A stretch of DNA of 64,000 bases from Alphaproteobacteria bacterium (GCA_040220875.1 JAVJVX010000003.1:408514-472513); one strand, 5' to 3'; counted from the stretch's first letter, positions 1 to 10,115 are shown. Notes: generated by a model from the letters alone, not told the origin. Numbers and translations: made by a program.

Positions 1-984
1 CCGATTACGCCGGATGCCTGGCACAGGCGTTTTGGCGACTTTCTCAAACGCGAGCAGTGTGAATGGCGCTACCTGGAAGCGTCTGCCGGCATTCTCAAAA
101 TCAATGGCCAGGAGCTCGGCGAATTTACGCTCCGGTTTGAACACGAAGCGCAGCCGCTGAGATGGGTGCTCCGCCACGAGAACGGACGACTGATTGTCCG
201 TCTTGTTGATGACACGGGACAGGAAGACGGGCACCTGAAATGCCGTTATTTCAGCATGGAAGAGCCAGCCAGGATCGCGCGTCTTGATGCCGCCAGCGCT
301 CTGGCCGGGACACAATTGGAGCCGCCCGGCGGTCTCTTTACAGCGCAATCGGGCGATTATCGCGACACAATACTGGTCAGTGCAGGGCTGACTGGCGCCG
401 GGCTGGAGGGCCTCGGCGTTACCCCCCGATATGATGATGTGCGCGATGATCCTGCGGCTGTCATTAGGGCGCTCCGCATACTGCGATATTGGCGAAAAGC
501 GCGCCTTGCCGGCTTTGTCGCAGGCGCAAGACGCCAACAGGTTATGGACGGCCTGCTGCTCGCCATCTACGGCATTCTTTGCGGGCCGCAATGGATCAGA
601 GCCGAAAGACGATTTCTCGACAACCCGAACGCGCCGCGCGCAGCGGACAATCTGCAGGCCGCGATTGGAAAGCACGGCGGCTATTCCGCCGTCCTGCGCC
701 GTGATGCCGCCGGCATTGACCACAGATTTGCTTCTATAACCACTTGGTACGCAGACCTTGCCAAGCGCTACGGCGTTTGCCGCGATCCCGGGCTATGCGC
801 TTTCGCGATACGGCTTGCCAGTCAACCGCACCGTTTGCCGCGCCTGTTTGGCGACGAACTCGAAGGGCTTCTTGTTCGCCTAAAGAGCAGTCCTGTCTTG
901 TTGCGCGGGGCACGGTTCCTGGCCCTGCTATCCGCAACTCACGATGGCAATACGCACGCCTTGCTTCCGGAGTGGAAGACATGA
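1..984 (+). CDS. Unrecognised protein of the helicase island, 5' end outside the window
   Basis: The reading frame is open from base 1, so the gene starts upstream of the window; 327 residues are visible before the TGA at 982-984. The visible protein is soluble, without a signal peptide or obvious membrane segment, and I recognise no catalytic motif. Its last four bases (ATGA) overlap the start codon of the next gene, so the two are probably translationally coupled. It belongs to a same-strand operon with a DUF1998 helicase and a nuclease-helicase, which suggests an accessory component of the same, probably defensive, system. Assigning it to a named Druantia-type subunit would be a guess. Confidence 0.75.
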   Translation, partial: PITPDAWHRRFGDFLKREQCEWRYLEASAGILKINGQELGEFTLRFEHEAQPLRWVLRHENGRLIVRLVDDTGQEDGHLKCRYFSMEEPARIARLDAASALAGTQLEPPGGLFTAQSGDYRDTILVSAGLTGAGLEGLGVTPRYDDVRDDPAAVIRALRILRYWRKARLAGFVAGARRQQVMDGLLLAIYGILCGPQWIRAERRFLDNPNAPRAADNLQAAIGKHGGYSAVLRRDAAGIDHRFASITTWYADLAKRYGVCRDPGLCAFAIRLASQPHRLPRLFGDELEGLLVRLKSSPVLLRGARFLALLSATHDGNTHALLPEWKT

Positions 985-2069
985 TTGACGTGATCGAGGC
1001 TTCCGACGTGATTGAAAATTGCCGCGCAACGCTGGGAATTCCGGGCGAGAACGATAGCCTCGACGATATTCTGCTTGCCGGCCTTCTCAGACGCTGCGCC
1101 GGCATACTCTGTCCGTGTTCGCGGACGGCGCTGCGTTCGGCGCTATTGGAAAGCCTGAGCCACCTTGACGACGATCCTGATGCGCTCGCGGACCGCCTGG
1201 ATGATCTCGTAGACAGTCTAATTGTAGGCGGCGATCTGCTCGAACTTGCGGACGTGGCGATTGACGACGCCAAGGTGAAAGGCACATGGGTCTTCGCCGC
1301 GCCGCCTAGCTTCGTCATGAGGCCAAGCGGAGCGATATTCCTGGCGGGCATCGTACCCGACCAGGATACGTTTCTTTCCTCTGACCTGTCTGCGCGCGTG
1401 GCTTACGATGGCTGCGCGCGGTATATTACACCCGAAGCCGACGAAGATCTCGCAGCGATCCTTCTGACGCAGGGCCTACAGCATCTACCCGAAAGCGTAT
1501 GGCTGAAATCACCGAGGGCCGATACCGCAGAAGAACATCTATCTTCCTTTGAAAGACAACTCGCCGCACGGCCTCCCTGCGGAACGGTCAACGGTCTCGA
1601 AATCCTCGATTCCTCAAAACCCGTGACTTACTATCGCGGGCGCTGGGTAGTCCCCTCAGGGCAAACCGGTACATTTGTGGCGCGGCGCCCGCAGGAATTC
1701 GGGGCGCCGCTCTGGTGTTTCGTCGAACTCGCAGACGGCGTAGCGCGGCGCCTGATGGACCTGCCGCGGTCCGGCTTCCGCTGGCGGGGCTGTGATGCCG
1801 CATGGCATCTTCAAATGGCAATTGATTTCTGCCGGGGTCAGCCGCAGCGTTACCGAAGGCGCGACAGCGAACCGACGGTCCGCTTTGACTTTTTTTCGCC
1901 GTTGCCCGAGTGGTCCCAAAGACGTTTGATGATCCTGGGAACGCAATGTCCGCGTGATCACAGCCTATTGGCTTATGAGATTCCGCGCCGCGAAGCGGAT
2001 AGCGAAGAGCGCTTTTTGCAAAACAACCTTTGGATGGTCAAGTCGGACGAGCATCAGCCGGGAGAATAG
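981..2069 (+). CDS. Unrecognised protein of the helicase island (362 aa)
   Basis: The start ATG at 981 overlaps the previous stop as ATGA. A longer reading to 744 is possible but would run deep inside the upstream gene in another frame. The protein is acidic in its N-terminal half, with a leucine- and aspartate-rich helical stretch at about residues 45-90, and mixed alpha/beta in appearance. I see no nuclease, methylase or ATPase motif and do not recognise the family. It ends 5 bases before the start of the large helicase, so it is co-transcribed with it. The likely role, inferred only from context, is as a partner or target-recognition subunit of the helicase. Confidence 0.75.
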   Translation: MIDVIEASDVIENCRATLGIPGENDSLDDILLAGLLRRCAGILCPCSRTALRSALLESLSHLDDDPDALADRLDDLVDSLIVGGDLLELADVAIDDAKVKGTWVFAAPPSFVMRPSGAIFLAGIVPDQDTFLSSDLSARVAYDGCARYITPEADEDLAAILLTQGLQHLPESVWLKSPRADTAEEHLSSFERQLAARPPCGTVNGLEILDSSKPVTYYRGRWVVPSGQTGTFVARRPQEFGAPLWCFVELADGVARRLMDLPRSGFRWRGCDAAWHLQMAIDFCRGQPQRYRRRDSEPTVRFDFFSPLPEWSQRRLMILGTQCPRDHSLLAYEIPRREADSEERFLQNNLWMVKSDEHQPGE

Positions 2070-2074
2070 TATTC

Positions 2075-5000
2075 ATGCAGACAATTCAGGAAACGATTAA
2101 GCGGCTCCACGGCTCGCTGCAGGACTATATCGAGGCGACCTACCATATAAGCGCCCCGTCGCTTATCGCGCAAAGAAAAGCGCTGCTTGCTCGCGACGGC
2201 GTGATATTCCGCATTCCCTACCTGGAATCGACACCCAAATATGTCGCCGGCGACAGCTTTGCGACGATGGACGGCCTGCCCGAAGCCGCACTCGATCTCT
2301 TTATCCGCCTCAGCAAGCCGGAAGGAAAACTGCCGCGTCTCATATACGATCCTCCCTACAGCCATCAGGCCGAGTCGATCCGCCACAACCTCATAAACGG
2401 CCGGAACCTAGTGATCATGACCGGGACCGGTTCCGGCAAAACCGAATCTTTCCTTCTGCCGATTCTCGGCAAGTTCGCCTGCGAGGCCCAGACAAAGCCG
2501 ACCGCTTTTGCGGAGCAGCCGGCCATGCGCGCACTGATTATGTATCCCATGAATGCGCTGGTGAACGACCAGTTGGGACGGCTGCGAGCCTTGCTGGGCG
2601 ATCCGCGCCTTGTCGAAATGTTCAAGAAGTGGTCGGGCCGTCCGCCGCGCTTTGCCCGCTACACGAGCCGCACGCCTTACGCGGGCATTCGCACAACCAA
2701 GAAGGATTCCAACCGCCTGCAGTCCTTTGACAGTTTCTACATCGACGTATTGCGGCGCGCGCGAAGCGACGACCCTGACGAACAGGCGGAAGCCGGGCAA
2801 TTGCTGGAGGCCCTTAAAGAAAAAGGCAAATGGCCAGCCAAGCCTGATCTGGAAGCCTGGTTTGGCGTGAAAGGCAGCGGCTGGCAGGACCGTAAGACAG
2901 GCGAGTTCATAAGGGCCGTCACCCTGCCCGACGACTCCGAACTGCTGACGCGGCATGAGGTCCAGACAGCGCCGCCCGATCTTCTGGTCACGAACTATTC
3001 CATGCTCGAATACATGCTAATGCGGCCCATCGAGCGGCCGATCTTCGACAGAACGAAAGAGTGGCTGGCCCAAAACGAACACGAGACTTTCCTTGTCGTG
3101 CTCGACGAAGCGCACCTTTACCGCGGCGCTGCGGGCGCTGAAGTCGGTCTGCTGCTGCGGCGCCTGCGGGACCGGCTCGATATTCCGCCGGAACGATTCC
3201 GGGTCATCTGCGCGACGGCGAGCTTCAAGGATCATAAGTATGCCCCTGCGTTCGGCGCTCAGCTCTCAGGCATTCCCGCTGAAACCTTTGTGCCTATTCA
3301 GGGCACGCTCGACCTTAAGGACAACGCTGCGCCCGGTTCAGCCGCGGACGCGGAAGTCCTTGCCGATATAGACCTGCCGCAATTCTACGAGGCGGAAACT
3401 GCCGCCGAAAGGCTCGCGGCCATTCAGCCGCTCCTGGACTACAGAAAAGTCGGTGGTGTAACCAACCCGGAAGTTGCTCTCCATGCGGCGCTCGATACAT
3501 TTGACCCCATGGGCGCGCTCGTCAATACAACAATGGAAGAAGCGCGGCCCATTGCGGAGCTGGGCTCGTTTCTTTTTCCTAATACGGCCGAACAGAAAGC
3601 GGATGCGGCCGTCACGGCCCTGATGGCGCTTGGCAGCGTCGCGCGTCCCGATCCCAAAATGCCGGGCCTGCTGCCGTGCCGCATTCACAACTTTTTCCGC
3701 GGCCTGCCTGGCCTTTGGGTTTGCATGGACCCGCATTGCAGCGAAATCCCGGAGGATCAGCGCGACGGTATTTGCGGCAAGATGTACTCCCAGCCGATGG
3801 ATGAGTGCGCTTGCGGTGCGCGGGTGCTTGAGCTTTACACCTGCCGCAATTGTGGCACCGCCTATGCGCGCGCCTACACGGACGATGTTGATACGCCGCA
3901 CGCCCTGTGGGCGGAGCCCGGAAGGCGGCTGCGGATGGCGACGGGAGAGACGATCCCGCTATTGCCGCTCGACCTTCTACTCGAAAAACCCGCTCACGAA
4001 GACGCCGCGGAGCCCGCTGACTACGATCTGGAAACCGGGCAACTCGACCCGATAGAGGTCGGGCCACGCATGAGAACCGTATACATCCGGCATGAACGTC
4101 TTAAAGACGCGGCTGATGACGAAGACGAGGCCGACACAAGCTTTGAGACGCGCGGGGAATTCAAGCCTTGCGCCGTATGCGGCAAGACCGCCCGGTTCGG
4201 CCGTACCTACGTGCAGGATCACCAAACCAAGGGCGACCAGCCGTTCCAGGCCCTCATAGCGCGGCAAATCCAGATACAGCCGCCCGGACCGCAGGAAGCA
4301 TCCCGTTTCGCGCCCTTGCGCGGGCGCAAGGTGTTGGCTTTCTCCGATTCGCGGCAGGTCGCGGCGCGTCTTGCCCCGAACCTGCAAATGTATTCCGAAA
4401 GAGATTCCCTGCGTCCACTTATCATCAGCGGGTTCAAGTGGCTCAAGGAGCAGGATGCCGTTCGGCAGTTCCTGAACCTGGACGATTTGTATTTTGGCGT
4501 TTTGCTTGCGTCCAAAAGACTGAATGTCCGCCTGCGGCCGGAAATGCGCGCTCACGAAAATTTCGAAGCCGAGGAAATCGTTACGGACGCGCTTGCCAAC
4601 TCCGATCTTGGCGATCCGGCGACGCTAATGGGTCTCTTGCTTGAAATCCGGGCGCATCATCCGCCCGAGTCACTACTAAACAGTATGCTGAGCACCCTGA
4701 CGGACAGGTTCTGGGGCATGGAGGCGCTGGCGCTGGCCACCTTGATGGAGGCCGACCGCCACACCAACAAGCTCCTTGGCCTTCCGCCGATTCCGGGTGT
4801 CGCGGAATCCGACCAGGACAAGCTCGCGTTTGCCCGGTTTTGGCTGGGTTGCTGGAACAACAACGGTTTTCGACTGGCCCAGATGCCGGGAAACTGGGTG
4901 AACCGTCCTAAATCCGAAGGCTTTCGCGTTCGACCCCGCAATCCGAAGACCAAATTCGATGCCATAAACACCGTCATTCTGGATAAGGCGCACAGAAAAC

Positions 5001-7648
5001 TCTTCTGGGATAGCTGGTCGCCGGAACTCCTCAAGTGGTTCACACAGCCGGTGGAAAGCGGACATAGATGCCTGAACGGCTCCGAGCTTTCGCTTCAGTT
5101 TGGCGGACACTGGGTCCACTGCTCAAGGTGCAAATCGGTACACCGCCCCATTCCCTGCGTGAGCTATTGCCTGAATTGCGGAAGCGACGAGGTAAAGCCG
5201 CTCGATCCTGACAACGATCCGGTGTTTCTCGCGAGGAAAGGCTTTTACCGCAAGCCTGTAACCGAAGCGCTCGGCGACCCGCCGCGGCAGCCCATGGCGC
5301 TTATCGCCGCCGAGCATACGGCTCAGCTTAATGCGCCGCAGAACGAAGATGTTTTCTCCAAAGCCGAGGAAAACGAACTGCTATTTCAGGATATCGAGTT
5401 GGTCAGCGCCCGCCTCAGCAGCCGTTCGACCGCCATCGACATTTTGTCTAGCACAACCACTATGGAGGTCGGCATCGATCTCGGCGCCTTGTCCGGCGTC
5501 GCCTTGCGCAACATGCCGCCGGGCAGGGCGAACTATCAGCAGCGCGCCGGCCGCGCCGGCCGCCGCGGCAATGCCGTCGCCACCGTCGTGGCCTTCGGAA
5601 GCGCCGACAGTCACGATGAACATTATTTTTCCCAGCCTGACGACATGATAAGGGGCGACGTCGTCGATCCCAAGCTTACACTGGACAACCCGGAGATCGT
5701 GCGCCGGCATATTCGCGCCTTCCTGCTGCAAAACTATCACCAAAACCGGCTTCCCGATATTGACCCCTCGCAACCTCACGACCTGTTTTCGGTGCTCGGA
5801 AGCGTGGCAGCATTTCGCCGGCCTGACTCGCCGCTCAACCGCGACGATTTCGCGTCATGGCTCGCCGAAAATGAAGACACACTGATCAAGCGGGTTACGA
5901 CATGGATTCCCGCCGAGTTGTCCCCCGAGGACCGCTCCGCGCTGCTCGAAACCATGATTGCTGATTGTCTGAAGGCGGTGGATGACGCCATAGCGCCGAG
6001 ACCGGATGAAGACCAAGGAGAACCCGAAGCCGATGCGGACGATAAGGATGACGAGACCACCGAAGTCGAGGTGGCTGCCGAAGAAGGGGAAGAGCGCCCG
6101 CAACAGGCTTCCAACTCTGACAAGATGCTCGACCGGCTTCTCTACTGCGGCAAACTTCCGCGCTACGCCTTCCCGACAGACGTAGCGACGTTCCATGTCT
6201 TCGACCAGGACCGCTCCTCCAGGTTTCGGCATATCATGCGCTTTGCTCCTTCACAGGGCCTTCCCATCGCACTGACGCAATATGCGCCCGGAAAGCAGGT
6301 CTGGATATCCGGCAAGTGCTACACATCCGGCGCGATTTATTCCGTCATGGGTGACGACCGCTATCACGCGTGGGAATCAAAGCGCCTTTACATGGAATGC
6401 AGCGAGTGCGGATTTTCCCGCACCTTCGAAATCCACGAAGCAAGCCGTGGGGAGACGAGGGACTGCGCCGCGTGCGGCGGCGAAGAGACTTTTGGGCCGG
6501 CGCGCTATTGGATGCGACCGCCCGGGTTCGCCCATCCGGTCGACATTGAAGAGGAAACGTCACCGGATGACGTACCGGAAACCAGCTATGCAACACGCGC
6601 CAAACTTACAATGGGAACACCCAACGAAGACGCTGGCTGGGTACAGACCAATGAACGCATACGCGGCCTGCGCTCCCGGCAGCATTTGCTTGTCTCCAAT
6701 ACAGGGCCACAGAAGGAAGGCTATACCTACTGCACAAAATGCGGCCGCATCGAAGCCAGCAGCACTTCTAGCCCTACGCTTGCGGCTCCCCACCGCAAGC
6801 CGTTTCCCGACGATGACGACAGGAGAATCTGTGACGGGACCGGTCCCACCCGCCATCTGGTTCTCGGTACGGACTTCATCACCGATATTGCGCTGTTTTC
6901 CATGCGCGTCGCCGCGCCGCTCAAACTGAATCCCCGCCACGACTCGACGGCCGTAGCGCTCAGAACAGTCAGTGAAGCTCTTGCCAAGGCAGCCTGCCAA
7001 CTGCTGGAAATTGAACCGGGTGAGTTGATGGCCGAATACCGGCCGGCGCTGACACCGGCTGGGATGAGCGGACTCGAGGCCGAAATTTTTCTCTACGACA
7101 CGCTGCCCGGCGGCGCGGGTTTTGCGAGCCAATTTCCCGACCGCAGCCTCGAACTCTTCCAAAGGGCGCTGCACCTTATGAGGACCTGCCCGGAAGACTG
7201 CGACGCTTCCTGCTATCGCTGCCTGCGAAGCTTCAAGAACAAATTCGAACACGGCCTTCTTGACCGGCATGTCGGCGTCGAACTGCTTGAGTATCTGCTT
7301 ACAGGGCAACAGTCCGGTTTCAACAAGCAACGCCTGACTGCCTCTTCCGCGCTGCTCTACAACGACCTGTTACGGCGAAACGAAGGTCATATCAAATTCC
7401 AAGCGGGCGCGGAGATTTCATTCGGTGGCGGAAAGACCGTGAAAGCGCCCATCCTGGCCGAACACAAAGGCAAGAAATTTGTTATCGCGCTCTCCGGGCC
7501 GCTGACGAGCGGCCACCCGGCCGATTCCTTGATAGGTGAACTTCGCGATAGCGGTAGTGAGTGTACGGTGATCGTCGAGAATGAACTCGTTGTGCGTAGC
7601 AATCTTCCTAATGCGACGCGCAATGTGTACCAGCAGTTGGGCGGGTGA
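2075..7648 (+). CDS. DruE-like DEAD/DEAH-box helicase with C-terminal DUF1998-type region (1857 aa)
   Basis: The ATG at 2075 follows a GGGAGA ribosome-binding site; a start at 2030 lies inside the previous gene and is less likely. Superfamily 2 helicase motifs are clear: Walker A TGTGSGKT near residue 117, motif Ia YPMNALVNDQ, DEAH (VLDEAHLYRG) near residue 343, ATAS (motif III), then TTTMEVGIDLG near 1128 and QQRAGRAGRRG near 1156. Several CxxC pairs between motif III and motif V (CRNCG, CAVCG, CLNCG) and after motif VI (CSECG, CAACG, CTKCG) suggest zinc ribbons. A C-terminal cysteine cluster (C-x3-C-x3-C-x2-C, near residue 1705) is typical of the DUF1998/MrfA region. Helicase fused to DUF1998 at this length is the hallmark of DruE of Druantia defence systems; DpdJ and YprA/MrfA are shorter relatives. 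A nucleic-acid translocase of an anti-phage system is the best reading. The family is fairly certain, the exact system is not. Confidence 0.88.
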   Translation: MQTIQETIKRLHGSLQDYIEATYHISAPSLIAQRKALLARDGVIFRIPYLESTPKYVAGDSFATMDGLPEAALDLFIRLSKPEGKLPRLIYDPPYSHQAESIRHNLINGRNLVIMTGTGSGKTESFLLPILGKFACEAQTKPTAFAEQPAMRALIMYPMNALVNDQLGRLRALLGDPRLVEMFKKWSGRPPRFARYTSRTPYAGIRTTKKDSNRLQSFDSFYIDVLRRARSDDPDEQAEAGQLLEALKEKGKWPAKPDLEAWFGVKGSGWQDRKTGEFIRAVTLPDDSELLTRHEVQTAPPDLLVTNYSMLEYMLMRPIERPIFDRTKEWLAQNEHETFLVVLDEAHLYRGAAGAEVGLLLRRLRDRLDIPPERFRVICATASFKDHKYAPAFGAQLSGIPAETFVPIQGTLDLKDNAAPGSAADAEVLADIDLPQFYEAETAAERLAAIQPLLDYRKVGGVTNPEVALHAALDTFDPMGALVNTTMEEARPIAELGSFLFPNTAEQKADAAVTALMALGSVARPDPKMPGLLPCRIHNFFRGLPGLWVCMDPHCSEIPEDQRDGICGKMYSQPMDECACGARVLELYTCRNCGTAYARAYTDDVDTPHALWAEPGRRLRMATGETIPLLPLDLLLEKPAHEDAAEPADYDLETGQLDPIEVGPRMRTVYIRHERLKDAADDEDEADTSFETRGEFKPCAVCGKTARFGRTYVQDHQTKGDQPFQALIARQIQIQPPGPQEASRFAPLRGRKVLAFSDSRQVAARLAPNLQMYSERDSLRPLIISGFKWLKEQDAVRQFLNLDDLYFGVLLASKRLNVRLRPEMRAHENFEAEEIVTDALANSDLGDPATLMGLLLEIRAHHPPESLLNSMLSTLTDRFWGMEALALATLMEADRHTNKLLGLPPIPGVAESDQDKLAFARFWLGCWNNNGFRLAQMPGNWVNRPKSEGFRVRPRNPKTKFDAINTVILDKAHRKLFWDSWSPELLKWFTQPVESGHRCLNGSELSLQFGGHWVHCSRCKSVHRPIPCVSYCLNCGSDEVKPLDPDNDPVFLARKGFYRKPVTEALGDPPRQPMALIAAEHTAQLNAPQNEDVFSKAEENELLFQDIELVSARLSSRSTAIDILSSTTTMEVGIDLGALSGVALRNMPPGRANYQQRAGRAGRRGNAVATVVAFGSADSHDEHYFSQPDDMIRGDVVDPKLTLDNPEIVRRHIRAFLLQNYHQNRLPDIDPSQPHDLFSVLGSVAAFRRPDSPLNRDDFASWLAENEDTLIKRVTTWIPAELSPEDRSALLETMIADCLKAVDDAIAPRPDEDQGEPEADADDKDDETTEVEVAAEEGEERPQQASNSDKMLDRLLYCGKLPRYAFPTDVATFHVFDQDRSSRFRHIMRFAPSQGLPIALTQYAPGKQVWISGKCYTSGAIYSVMGDDRYHAWESKRLYMECSECGFSRTFEIHEASRGETRDCAACGGEETFGPARYWMRPPGFAHPVDIEEETSPDDVPETSYATRAKLTMGTPNEDAGWVQTNERIRGLRSRQHLLVSNTGPQKEGYTYCTKCGRIEASSTSSPTLAAPHRKPFPDDDDRRICDGTGPTRHLVLGTDFITDIALFSMRVAAPLKLNPRHDSTAVALRTVSEALAKAACQLLEIEPGELMAEYRPALTPAGMSGLEAEIFLYDTLPGGAGFASQFPDRSLELFQRALHLMRTCPEDCDASCYRCLRSFKNKFEHGLLDRHVGVELLEYLLTGQQSGFNKQRLTASSALLYNDLLRRNEGHIKFQAGAEISFGGGKTVKAPILAEHKGKKFVIALSGPLTSGHPADSLIGELRDSGSECTVIVENELVVRSNLPNATRNVYQQLGG

Positions 7649-7654
7649 ACGCCG

Positions 7655-7735
7655 ATGGACTTGCTCAAAGCCAAGATTGCTTATGAACACCCACGTTCTC
7701 GAAAAACGCGTCCCGGCGCACGCGGGTTTCGATGA
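7655..7735 (+). CDS. Possible 26-residue bridging ORF
   Basis: A short frame starts at ATG 7655, seven bases after the helicase stop. It ends with TGA at 7733-7735, which overlaps the ATG of the next gene (ATGA at 7732-7735). The peptide is basic, with many Arg and Lys. The tight stop/start overlap on the upstream side is what a coupling cistron would give, but no conservation can be seen from one sequence and the ribosome-binding site is weak. It may simply be spacer. Confidence 0.25.
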   Translation: MDLLKAKIAYEHPRSRKTRPGARGFR

Positions 7736-9708
7736 TTGAGATCGTTGGCGTCAATGAAGGAAAAGAGTACGAGGCGGCTGTTCACATCCGCGACCGCATT
7801 CTCGCAGTGTGGCCCGACCTGAGCCAGCATCGGGACGATCACATAAAGATATTTGTCGGCCTGAAGCTGTACGGGCAACCAATTGAGGATATCGACATTC
7901 TCGTTATCGGCCATTTCTGCGAGTCAAGGCCGTTTGACATTGAGTACAAATTCTATCCGCGGGAAGGCGATCCCTTCATTCCCCGCCAAGCATCGGTGCG
8001 CAACTTTGCGCTCGTTATCGAGACGAAATCTCATGATGCCACCGGTGTCCGTTTTGACGATAAGGTGGCCTCGGTCAGGTACAGGCGCAGCGGTCACCAG
8101 GCTTGGGAGTGCGTCACGGAAAAAAACCGCCAGCAGATGTTTGAACTCAAAACGTACCTGGCGCGGGCCAATATCACACGGCTGTATGTTCAGGACCTGA
8201 TCTATTTTTCCGGTCTACGTGAGGCCGACCTGCCCAAACGCCCGCACAACTGCTTTGGCGTGGATGCCAGTTTCGAACGTGTTCTTAACATCCTCGGCCA
8301 GGTTTCCGGGCCTATAAACAACAACCGCCGTGTGGCCATTTCCTTCGGGCCCGACGAGGTTTTTGAAGGCATATTGTCGCCGGAGTCGCCGTTGCTGCAG
8401 ACATTGGAACCAACGCCGCTTGACCGGCGCCGAATGGATCGCATTGTCAAGGCGGCTTTGCCCGATACGTGGCTTGATGACCTTACGAAAAAGCAGATTG
8501 TGATCCGTGGCCGGGGCGGGGTCGGGAAGACCGTCATCCTTCTGCAGATGGCCTACCGTGCCTTTGACCGTAGCCAAATGCGATCACTGATACTGACTTA
8601 CAACAAGGCGCTTGTCGCCGACATGCGGCGGACGATGGCGCTTCTCGGCGTGCCCCGTGAGATCGAAAGGGGCGGCATCGGCATCGATACAGTGCATGCT
8701 TTTGTCGGCCGCCTGATGCATGAACTCGGCATAATTCAGAACTACGATCATTTCCTGGATAACTACGAGAAACACAAGGAGACGCTACTGGACTATCTTC
8801 GCAGTAAGACAGTCTCTCAGGCCGATCTCGACGAATTGATCGACAACAATCCCGATGATTTCCTTTGGGATGCGGTGCTTGTCGATGAGGGCCAGGACTG
8901 GCCGTCCAATGAGATCGAGATTTTGCGAACCGTCTATCAGCCCGAACGCATCGTTGTTGCGGACGGCGTGGACCAGTACGTCCGCTCCTCCGTTGCGGAC
9001 TGGTCATCGGGCATCGCAAGAGATCAAGTGCAGCCTCGTCGATTGAGGCGGTGCCTGCGCATGAAGGCCAATCTTGCGCACTTCGTGGCAGATTGCGCGG
9101 ACACGCTCGGCCTTCAAAACTGGGACCTGGAACCAAACCCGGAGGCTAATGGCGGGCGTGTGCTCATTGTCGAAGGCAATCTCGCCGGACAAACGGGAAT
9201 TCTCGATCAGGTCTGTGCGGACGCTCAGGCGCTTGGCAATTATCCGATTGATCTCCTTGCCTGCGTCCCGCCATCCCTTGTTCATCGCGATCGGGACGGC
9301 GCCTATTCCATTCCCGGACGCACCATTCGCGAGCGTGGCGGTATTGTCTGGGATGCATCTTCCGCCGATGTCAGGGAGTACTACCCGACGGACCGGAACG
9401 CGCTGCGCATCGTTCAGTACGATTCATGCCGCGGGCTGGAAGGTTGGACCGTCATCAACTACGCGTTCGATGATTTCTATGAATATAAATTCAAACAGTG
9501 GATGGCGGCTCCGCAAGACCGGGGTGACCTGTTTGACACCGAGGAAGAGCTTGCCTCGGCGTTTGCGGCGCAGTGGACCATGATACCTTTTACGCGTGCT
9601 ATGGACACGCTGGTGATCAATGTCGCGCATCCATCATCGATGATCAAAGATGCCTTAAAGGAAGTCCACGGGAAACGGCCGGACTTTGTTGAGTGGATTA
9701 CGATTTAG
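7732..9708 (+). CDS. NERD/PD-(D/E)xK-like nuclease fused to superfamily 1 helicase (658 aa)
   Basis: The N-terminal 180 residues look like a NERD/PD-(D/E)xK nuclease: an aspartate in the IEDIDILVIG strand (about residue 52) is followed by ALVIETKSHD (ExK at about 96-98). The rest is a UvrD/Rep-type superfamily 1 ATPase, with Walker A GRGGVGKT near residue 264, motif II LVDEGQDWP near 385, and a motif V-like region YDSCRGLEGWTVINY near residue 565. It starts by an ATGA overlap and belongs to the helicase operon. NERD-helicase fusions occur in defence loci, and the combination with a DUF1998 helicase points to nucleic-acid cleavage coupled to unwinding. The window alone does not show whether this gene is essential to the system or only a neighbour. 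Confidence 0.85.
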   Translation: MIEIVGVNEGKEYEAAVHIRDRILAVWPDLSQHRDDHIKIFVGLKLYGQPIEDIDILVIGHFCESRPFDIEYKFYPREGDPFIPRQASVRNFALVIETKSHDATGVRFDDKVASVRYRRSGHQAWECVTEKNRQQMFELKTYLARANITRLYVQDLIYFSGLREADLPKRPHNCFGVDASFERVLNILGQVSGPINNNRRVAISFGPDEVFEGILSPESPLLQTLEPTPLDRRRMDRIVKAALPDTWLDDLTKKQIVIRGRGGVGKTVILLQMAYRAFDRSQMRSLILTYNKALVADMRRTMALLGVPREIERGGIGIDTVHAFVGRLMHELGIIQNYDHFLDNYEKHKETLLDYLRSKTVSQADLDELIDNNPDDFLWDAVLVDEGQDWPSNEIEILRTVYQPERIVVADGVDQYVRSSVADWSSGIARDQVQPRRLRRCLRMKANLAHFVADCADTLGLQNWDLEPNPEANGGRVLIVEGNLAGQTGILDQVCADAQALGNYPIDLLACVPPSLVHRDRDGAYSIPGRTIRERGGIVWDASSADVREYYPTDRNALRIVQYDSCRGLEGWTVINYAFDDFYEYKFKQWMAAPQDRGDLFDTEEELASAFAAQWTMIPFTRAMDTLVINVAHPSSMIKDALKEVHGKRPDFVEWITI

Positions 9709-10115
9709 CTCATTTCGGGCCGGTCGAACTTTCTAGTAGTTGCGAATGGTGCGCCTGCCTCCACCGGCAGGTTCGGCAGACCGGACTCAGATCACTCAAG
9801 GCCGCCGAGAGGTCGAGGCTTCATAGACTCAGCCGAGGTGTTCCCACCTAACACGTAACGATCTTTCGCATGATTTAAGGTAAAGTAGTGCCACCGATGG
9901 GCCGCCTTAGATCAAGTTGGCGTGTCACGCCGCAGCCTGAAAAAGCCCCTGCTGACATCGACGGTTGCGTGCCCCCGATTTGGTCCTTGAGCGCATTTAA
10001 AAAAACGCTGTTGGTAAGCCGGTCCATTTACCGCCACCGAGCGCCAATTCGCTGGTTTTGACATGGGTTTGACATTCGCGACCTAACTTATTGATTTTCT
10101 TAGTTCCCGAGAGGC
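9709..10115. other. Gene-poor right end of the helicase island
   Basis: These 407 bases have no credible ORF, integrase or clear terminator. They are visibly more AT-rich than the sequence right of 10190, with runs such as a seven-A tract near 10000. They lie between the last island gene and the tRNA-derived attachment remnant, so they are probably the non-coding end of the element. Confidence 0.5.
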
